Of a DNA stretch of 64,000 nucleotides, positions 57,621 to 64,000 are shown piece after piece. Positions within the stretch are counted from its first letter, which is position 1. Every line of letters begins with the position of its first letter. The notes beneath the pieces are model-generated. The model saw only the letters and a list, made by a program, of their open reading frames with translations. It was not told the DNA's origin and did no database searches. The DNA is from Galeopsis tetrahit. Its lineage: Eukaryota > Streptophyta > Magnoliopsida > Lamiales > Lamiaceae. A program made the translations under genes and the position numbers. The DNA is taken from positions 70,153,348 to 70,217,347 of the forward strand of contig OY776129.1 in assembly GCA_963675135.1 (NCBI GenBank), given 5' to 3'.

Positions 57621-59835
57621 TGTCTAGAACAACCACTATCAAAATACCATTGACCAAGTAAACATGCTTTCAAGGAAGTGTGAACATCATTACAAGTAAC
57701 ATCAGATTTCCATGCAGATTTTAGAAAATGTTTCATAGGATGTGATATCATTTTAGGTAACATTTTCTCATATCTCAGATCATCAAACATTTTTATGCAG
57801 TAAGGACAAATATGATCAATTTTCGAAAAATAATGACATACAAACTTTTTTTCAATGTTTTTGAATTTGTAAGAATCTGTTTGTGCAGATGTTACAACAG
57901 ATGTTCTAACATTTGCCTTCACAAATTTCACAGCATTTTCAAAATTCTTAGAAATAGAAGCAGTTTCACTATCATAACGTATACCACAATTATCAGATTT
58001 ACCAATAGCTATAACATATATCAGAAGCACTCATAGAAAATTTTATGAAACTTAAAGTAGAGGTGATCAATTTCTCCTTCAGTTTACAAACTTCAAAAAT
58101 CTCTTCTGGAATGTATGACTTCTAGCTTAGTAATTGTTCCTTTCAAATTCTCATTCTCAAAGAATTCAGAGTGAGTTTCTGAGAGTTACAATTATCTAAC
58201 AACTTTTGGTATTTAGAATCATCAATCCTTATGCCTGCATCATCAACAAACCCATTAAAACAGTTCAAATCTGGGTGACTTTGTTTTGATGTTACCATAA
58301 ATGTTATGACATTAGGTGCAACATCAGAATCTGTATCATCCAGATTATCACCAAAAAAAAATCATCATAATCAATCTTGGTATGAAAAGATAATTCAACA
58401 TCTTTTGATTCATCAAATTCATCATCTGATTCATCATTTACGGTAGTACTAAAATTCAGTTTTTGCTTAAGTCTAATATTGGCACATTAATTTTCATAAT
58501 GACCATATTCAAAACATGCATTGAACTGATTTTCTATATTAAAGATCATACCTTGGTTTACCTTCACTTTTTGATAACCTTGGTTGAAATTGACTTTTCT
58601 TTCTTTCTGGTGGGGTGTTGATGTGTTGATATATTTGGATCTCGGGTACATCATAACCTGTAAGTACAGTCCTCCAAGCACATTCATCTATCGACTTGAT
58701 ATACATGCACAACTTAGGCTTTAAATATGGATAATATGTTCGGGTGCCTAAGTGCAGTGGATATGTGATGTGTTTCCATTGCTATCATAAACTAAAACAC
58801 ACTTAAAACAAGGATCTAGACCTAGTGTCGTCAGGTATTGACTCTGATACCAACTGAAAGTGTGTGTGGATGGTATAGTAGTGTTTAAGTGAAAAACAGA
58901 ACGATGTTACACTCAATGTAACACTGACTCGATTACAGAATATCAGAATACGAATAGCGGAAGACTTTAAAGAATGAAAACACAAAGACAAAAAATTAAC
59001 TTTTTAACATAGATTTTAATTTAAAATCTATGCGAGCCTCATGGCGAAACTTTCACTAATCAATGAGTGAATACAAATGTTGTGTGAACAAATATTCACA
59101 ACGGAAATAAGACTTGATAAAGTATCTAGTCTAAAGACGGCTTAAGTGTAAAAATTACACTACCAAAAACTAATCTAACTCTATGATCTCTCTATCAAAG
59201 AAGTATAGAAAAGTCTATGTTGTACAGGAAGTTTGGACTCTTCGGCACAACGACATGAACATGCTAATGACAATTAATTCCTAACAGGATGAACACTAGT
59301 TTAGAACTTAAAGAATAGCACTTCGTGAAATATGTGACTCTCGGATCTGATTTGTATATCTTCATGGCAAACGAGAATCTGATGAAGAAGTTATAATAAC
59401 CAATATAACGTCTAAGTAGGTAGAACTCTCACATAGACATTATACGATTATTACTAATTCTCCATGCTGAATAATGAAGACTTCCTTGAGTATTTATAGA
59501 GGTAAAAACGAATTCTAGAAGCTTCATAATCCATATCCTATTTTTTAGGATCTCATCCCTTCTTTTTAGCCCACTCTTCATTCCAATGAATTCTAGCACC
59601 TTCCAGCCAATTCTGGACGTTTTCAAAGGCAACCGCATGATCTACATACTTCTGCAAGCTTCCAGATCCTTCCAGTCTGGAACTGTGTAGAATGTTCTAG
59701 ATCTTCAACCTGCGATGTTACAACATCCAAAGCAGCATTAGCTAGAAAATAGAATTTGGACTTAGGAAAAATAAGAAAGGTCGAATTAAGATGTTGTTAT
59801 GAATGTTAAGACATTTAAGAGTAACAACATCTACA
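57621..59835 (-). mobile_element. C2: truncated C-lineage element (5' part) in A2
   Basis: Equivalent to 43344-45978 of C1: protease/gag remnant (57621-58839), PBS (58840-58852) and 5' LTR (58855-59835). The flank after it starts GTTAT, as in C1, which shows it is the same insertion copied with the tandem. Its pol, ORF3 and 3' LTR are gone. The single-unit gag shows the state before the 420-bp duplication. Confidence 0.92.
58855..59835 (-). repeat. 5' LTR of C2
   Basis: 981 bp, nearly identical to 44998-45978 and followed by the same GTTATGTACTAACC flank. Confidence 0.93.
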
Positions 59836-60710
59836 GTTATGTACTAACCAAGACAGGTACATCAAAGAAATAAGGAGACAAGATCACTAGACAAGAGCAC
59901 TCGACTACTCACTCAACAGACAGGTATTCAAGGCTAGACTAGATGACCAAACAACCCGATGAGGAAGCTGGTAAAGCTGAGGGTAATACTAAGGGAATAA
60001 ACATTTAAGGGGGAATCTTTGATTTCTTAAATATCCTTATGTTGACTCTTATGTTTGTTACAAGTCATCTTGTTCGAAACCTTGATCATTGCTTTAAAAT
60101 GATATTCATCTTATTTATTTTACTCTACGAGTACCTACGATTACACATTACATATGATAAGATAGGTACATGAAGTCGTTCGACGTTCGGAATAGACAAG
60201 CACAGTCGAAGGGGGAACTCGACTTGTGTTCATAAGTCTACTCGTCCGTTCTGGATGGACTCGAACAGACAAGCTAAGTGTTTCTTTTGATTGAAATATG
60301 CTAAGTGTTTAGTCAAATCGAATTAAGGGTATTATAGTAATTCGATAATGCTAAATTTTGAAAACCCTAGAATTGAATTTATACACTCCCATTTTAAATG
60401 AGGTGTATACACCCAGTTCGTACTCGACTACACTAGGTCAGATGAGTTCACTCCCCTGTCCTAACTAAGAAGAGACGGATTTCAAATTTTACAATATCAA
60501 ATCACATAATATTCTTGATTCCGTAACTGAATACCAAAGGCCCCAACCGTTGGATCTAATCCTTTAATCTTGGTCGTTGGATTAACATTTCAGTTCTAAC
60601 AAAACCCATCTTCCACACACAACTTGACCCACGATTTCATAACTTCCCTATTCTTACTCTCGAATTTCTTGCAAAATCAAACTCTCCTGTTCTTACTCTA
60701 TCTATTAAAA
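59836..60710 (+). other. pol-ORF3 spacer of A2
   Basis: Collinear copy of 45979-46853, with G5 tracts at 60004-60017 and 60208-60218, a telo-box-like AAACCCTAG at about 60361, CAACCGTTGG at about 60545 and a pyrimidine-rich leader. No gene seen. Confidence 0.7.
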
Positions 60711-63043
60711 ATGTCGATTATCTCTCTGTTTGATGTAAGAACTAACATGCAAGCTAAGTTTGACCTTGGCCAGTTTATCTCTGAAGGCAAGGTACAAGTG
60801 GAACCCTCGATGTTTTTCAAAGGCCTTCACACTGAAGGTAACCAAGAAATCATCAACAAGTGCATTCGATGTGGATTGAAGCCGTAACTGGAGGCTTTCC
60901 CTCAAGTCGTGTTAGAAGAAGATGTGTTGCTGTTCTATGCCAACGCCACAAGACGAGGAGATGTCATCGAATCATTCATTGGAATGAGTCGAGTTGAACT
61001 CACTCGAGAAGTTATGTTTAATCATTTAAAGTTGCCCATCAGAACGATTGATGTGGAAAACTATGTTGTTGGTCAGGAGATGAGGTATTTGAGCATATTT
61101 TGTGGTAAGAAATAGAAACTCAAACCAGATGGCAAGGCCCCTGCCGTCAAGAAGTCGGAACTTCTGGAAAAGTATCGCACTCTACTGGACATAGCAAGCA
61201 AGATGCTACTATGTGCCACTGGCTCTCATGATTCAGTCACTCAAGCTAAGGCAAGGGTGATGGCGGCGATATATGACGGAATCACAGAGGGTAATTGGTT
61301 TAAGCTGATAGCTGATCGGATGATGTACTTCGAAAGAAGTGTCAGGGTTGACACCGACTCTTGTAGTTGGGTGGTGTCAAATGTTGTTGGGTTTGGTAAC
61401 AAGCTGAGTATCTTACTACCCTTGTTGTTGCCAAACAAGTCGGACTGGAGCAAAGGAAAGCCCTTTCATCCTCTAAAGTTCTATCTGAAGAAGGAGGCAC
61501 TGAAGAAACAGGTCGCTGCAAGGCCAGCTGCCCCAAGGCGAGTTCAAGTAGATGAGTCGGAAGCTTTGCCATATGGTGACTCGTCTAGCTCTTCAGAAGA
61601 TGAATCCGATGATGAAGAATCGGAGAAAGGTGCGAAAGCTGAGTCTAGTGCAGATGACTCGGAGGAGACTCAATCAGATGAGGAGTCTGATCAAGAGAAG
61701 GAGCCAAGTGCTCAAGTTCCTGAGATGTATAAACTCGTGAGAATTGGAACGCCACCTCCACCAGAAGAGTCGAGTCCTCAGGTTGGTACCTCTTCTAAGT
61801 CTGTTTCAATTCCTCTCTCTCTCTCCTCTGTTCGAACCAAGGCTAGATCACATCGATCTAGGCCTAGACCTGCCTCCTCAACCTCGCAAGTACTGGCAGC
61901 ATTACCGCTTAGAGCCAGTCATCCCCAAAACACTCCCATAAAGGATACAACTAATACTTCGACAGTTGTCACACCAGACCAAGCCACATTAGAGCCCCCA
62001 GAAACCACACTCCAAACTCCCTCTTTACCTTCAACAGAATATGTTGAACCCTCTAACCCATCTACTTCAGACAAGACGCCAGTTGCCACTGCAACAGCTG
62101 AGTTAGGGACACCACCTGCTCAGAACCCGTCTGATGTTAGATTTGAATCCTTGGTATACTATCCGATGTGTCCAAGAGAGAAGAGAGTTTGTGGTCGAGT
62201 GTCCAGGAATCTGAAGAAGCAGCTCTCAACTCTTGAAGTCGACACTTCTTCAGAGCAGTTTGAGAAGCTCGTCAGGACATGCACATGGTTTGCCTTAAAG
62301 AAATCTTCAACAGATGACCTTTTCGAAGTCATTCAAGGCATGGGCGGAATCTCTAACTTTATGGATTGGGATATGGAACAGAAAGAAAATAGTGGTGTTC
62401 AAGATCACTCTGAATTGTTCCCACGCAAGGCCTTAGTTGATCTTGTTAAGAGAATGTTGAGCATCCCTGATGGTGTTCTAGTTGAGGAGTTCTCGATCGA
62501 TGTTGGAACTCAGACTGATCTGGTAGAAGACGAGATGAAGCCAGATGTTGCTGATGATGCGATCCAGACCTCAGAACCAATCTTGGAGTTAGAAGGTGCT
62601 CCTGCTGAAGAAAAGACTGAAAGTTCTGAAGAAGTTGATTCTTTTGAACTAGGTGAAGAAGATGATGAGTTCATGGAAGCTGGCATGTTCACTGAAGATG
62701 AGCTTATGGAAAAAGTTCAAGAAGAAGTGGTGGTTGAAGCTCAGTCGACTACTCAAGCATTTCCTGAAGGATATCTTGAGGAGCTGAAGTCGGATTTGAA
62801 AGAAGTCGTACACTCTGCTATAGATGAGTTCTTGCACTCAAAAGTGAAAGACATGCTAGTTGAGCAGAATCAAACACTTGTTGACAGCTCAAGAGAGTTG
62901 ACATCAATCAGATCAAGAAGTTTGAAGAAGATTTACTTGAGAAAGAGAAGATCGAAGATGAAGACCACATCAGAGTAATTCACAAGAGACTCCTAGATGC
63001 ATTCTGTGTTCCAAATCCAGAAGGAGGTACTCTTTCAGATTAG
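60711..63043 (+). pseudogene. ORF3 of A2, internally deleted
   Basis: Starts MSIISLFDVR. Breaks: TAT to TAA 60885-60887, TTG to TAG 61113-61115, and a 1141-bp deletion at about 62895-62905. That deletion joins the start of the coiled coil to the end of the C-terminal domain through the 11-bp repeat AAGAGAGTTGA (A1 49029-49039 and 50170-50180) and shifts the frame (the open frame ends 62978). It keeps GTQTDL. The embedded PPT is lost in the deletion. The natural stop would be TAG 63041-63043. Confidence 0.92.
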
Positions 63044-63227
63044 TTATGTGCTTTGATTATTTAGTTTTTTTTGCTCTGATTATTTTTGAATTTTTGAAGT
63101 ATGTGTAATATCTACTGGTATCATTTTGAATGAATGAAAAGATAAAGTACTATTTTGATGTTAAGACAAGATAACTACTTAACTAGTCTAACTATTAAGA
63201 AAAGATTCAAGTAGTTTTGGCTTCATC

Positions 63228-63241
63228 AAAAAGGGGTAAAT
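63228..63241 (+). promoter_or_regulatory. 3' polypurine tract of A2, mutated
   Basis: AAAAAGGGGTAAAT: one G of the G5 run reads T, unlike every other copy here, so plus-strand priming may be impaired. Confidence 0.85.
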
Positions 63242-64000
63242 TGTTGGGATATGAATCCTAGACAAGTCCTAATTGATGAAAGATAAAAGATGAAGTTTTG
63301 ATAAGCCAAAAGTAGTTTGAATATTTTCTAAGTGTTGACTGATCTAGTCTAGTTAAGTTGAAGTCATCTTGAACAGACCAGTAGAGTTCACATTTGAAAG
63401 ACAAGTATTGTTTTATATTAAAAGATAAGTACGATTTATAAGTACTTCATATATGTCTCTATTAACTGTTTAGATTGTTATTGAGCTATAATAATTGTTG
63501 TATAGAGCTCATGATTTTCGTATGTAATAGACAGGTTTATTGTATAGTTTTATAAGTTGACTAAGCTATAAGCTTAAAGTAATGTAATAGTCTTGTTAGG
63601 ATTAGAATAGTCTATTGTTGAAGATTGCACAAGAAGACCAAATCAGAAGAGTAGAAGTCTACTACACAAGACAGATGGACTACAAGATAAGTCAAGTGCA
63701 TACAAGACTCCACAAGACAAGTCAAACATTGAAGTTAGTTATTCGACGCGGTTTGTTTATTAAAGATAGAGAAGAATTAGTTAGAAATAACTAATTAACA
63801 AGAAACGCATAGATGGATAAGCAAAGGTAGTTTTCAAGAAGAGTTGGTTACAACTAACTAAGTTCTTGAGGATTGAAGTCTATAAATACCTCTAGGTGTT
63901 TACTGATTCAAGACTACTAACGACTGATTACTGAAATACCGATAAGCTACGTACTGAAGAATTGTTTGAAGAATACTCACAGAGTTCATTGAAGTTCAGA
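63242..64000 (+). repeat. 3' LTR of A2 (cut by the window end)
   Basis: The first 759 bp, nearly identical to 50524 onward, including the hairpin arm TTTTGATAAGCCAAAA and TATA box CTATAAATACC near 63890. Confidence 0.94.

Larger units (their letters stand above)
51821..64000 (+). mobile_element. A2: second copy of the tandem A-lineage element
   Basis: PBS, gag, truncated pol, C2 remnant, spacer, shortened ORF3, PPT and the start of a 3' LTR that runs off the window. It carries the same C insertion as A1. Offsets to A1 are about 22,006 bp before and 13,857 bp after the pol/C2 junction. The difference is a deletion of about 7.7 kb plus the 420-bp duplication private to C1. Confidence 0.9.

Overview
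This window is plant nuclear DNA made almost entirely of nested Ty1/copia LTR retrotransposons. I see no host gene, tRNA or rRNA gene. The primer-binding sites match plant initiator-tRNA-Met. The PR-IN-RT-RNaseH order, the long Gag with a coiled-coil tail and the large extra ORF between pol and the 3' LTR all fit the plant-specific Sirevirus branch. The host is probably a dicot; I cannot name the species.

Three related lineages are present, called A, B and C here. The oldest layer is a tandem pair of A elements on the + strand: A1 (from 30729) and A2 (to past the window end), sharing the LTR at 50524-51820. A C element (C1, 35871-45978, minus strand, TSD GTTAT) had inserted behind the A pol gene before the pair arose, because A2 carries the same C insertion as a remnant (C2, 57621-59835). 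In A2 a deletion of about 7.7 kb then fused pol to the C remnant. Two B elements (B1, 1-6468; B2, 6469-30728) sit inside the A1 gag gene and are joined through a truncated LTR. B1 ORF3 is split by an A-type solo LTR (3696-4996, TSD AAAAG). B2 pol is split by an unrelated, probably Ty3-type solo LTR (7760-9517, TSD ATTTC). B2 ORF3 is split by a complete, apparently young A element, A0 (13312-26390, minus strand, TSD CAGAT).

A0 is the reference copy. Its two 1278-bp LTRs look identical, and gag (850 codons), pol (about 1087 codons) and ORF3 (1140 codons) are all open. Gag builds the particle. Pol supplies protease, integrase, reverse transcriptase and RNase H. ORF3 sits at the env position but has no signal peptide or membrane segment. 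Instead it has a conserved N-terminal domain, TQT motifs like those bound by dynein light chain LC8, coiled coils, a basic patch and a conserved C-terminal domain.

The most unusual signals are in cis. In all three lineages the 3' polypurine tract lies within an imperfect inverted repeat that spans the internal/LTR boundary. A second copy of the tract lies in frame inside ORF3 of A and B, preceded by 13 nt exactly complementary to the sequence before the terminal tract. Two further G5 tracts lie in a conserved pol-ORF3 spacer. The gag-pol boundary looks like a facultative, phase-0 intron of about 150 nt.
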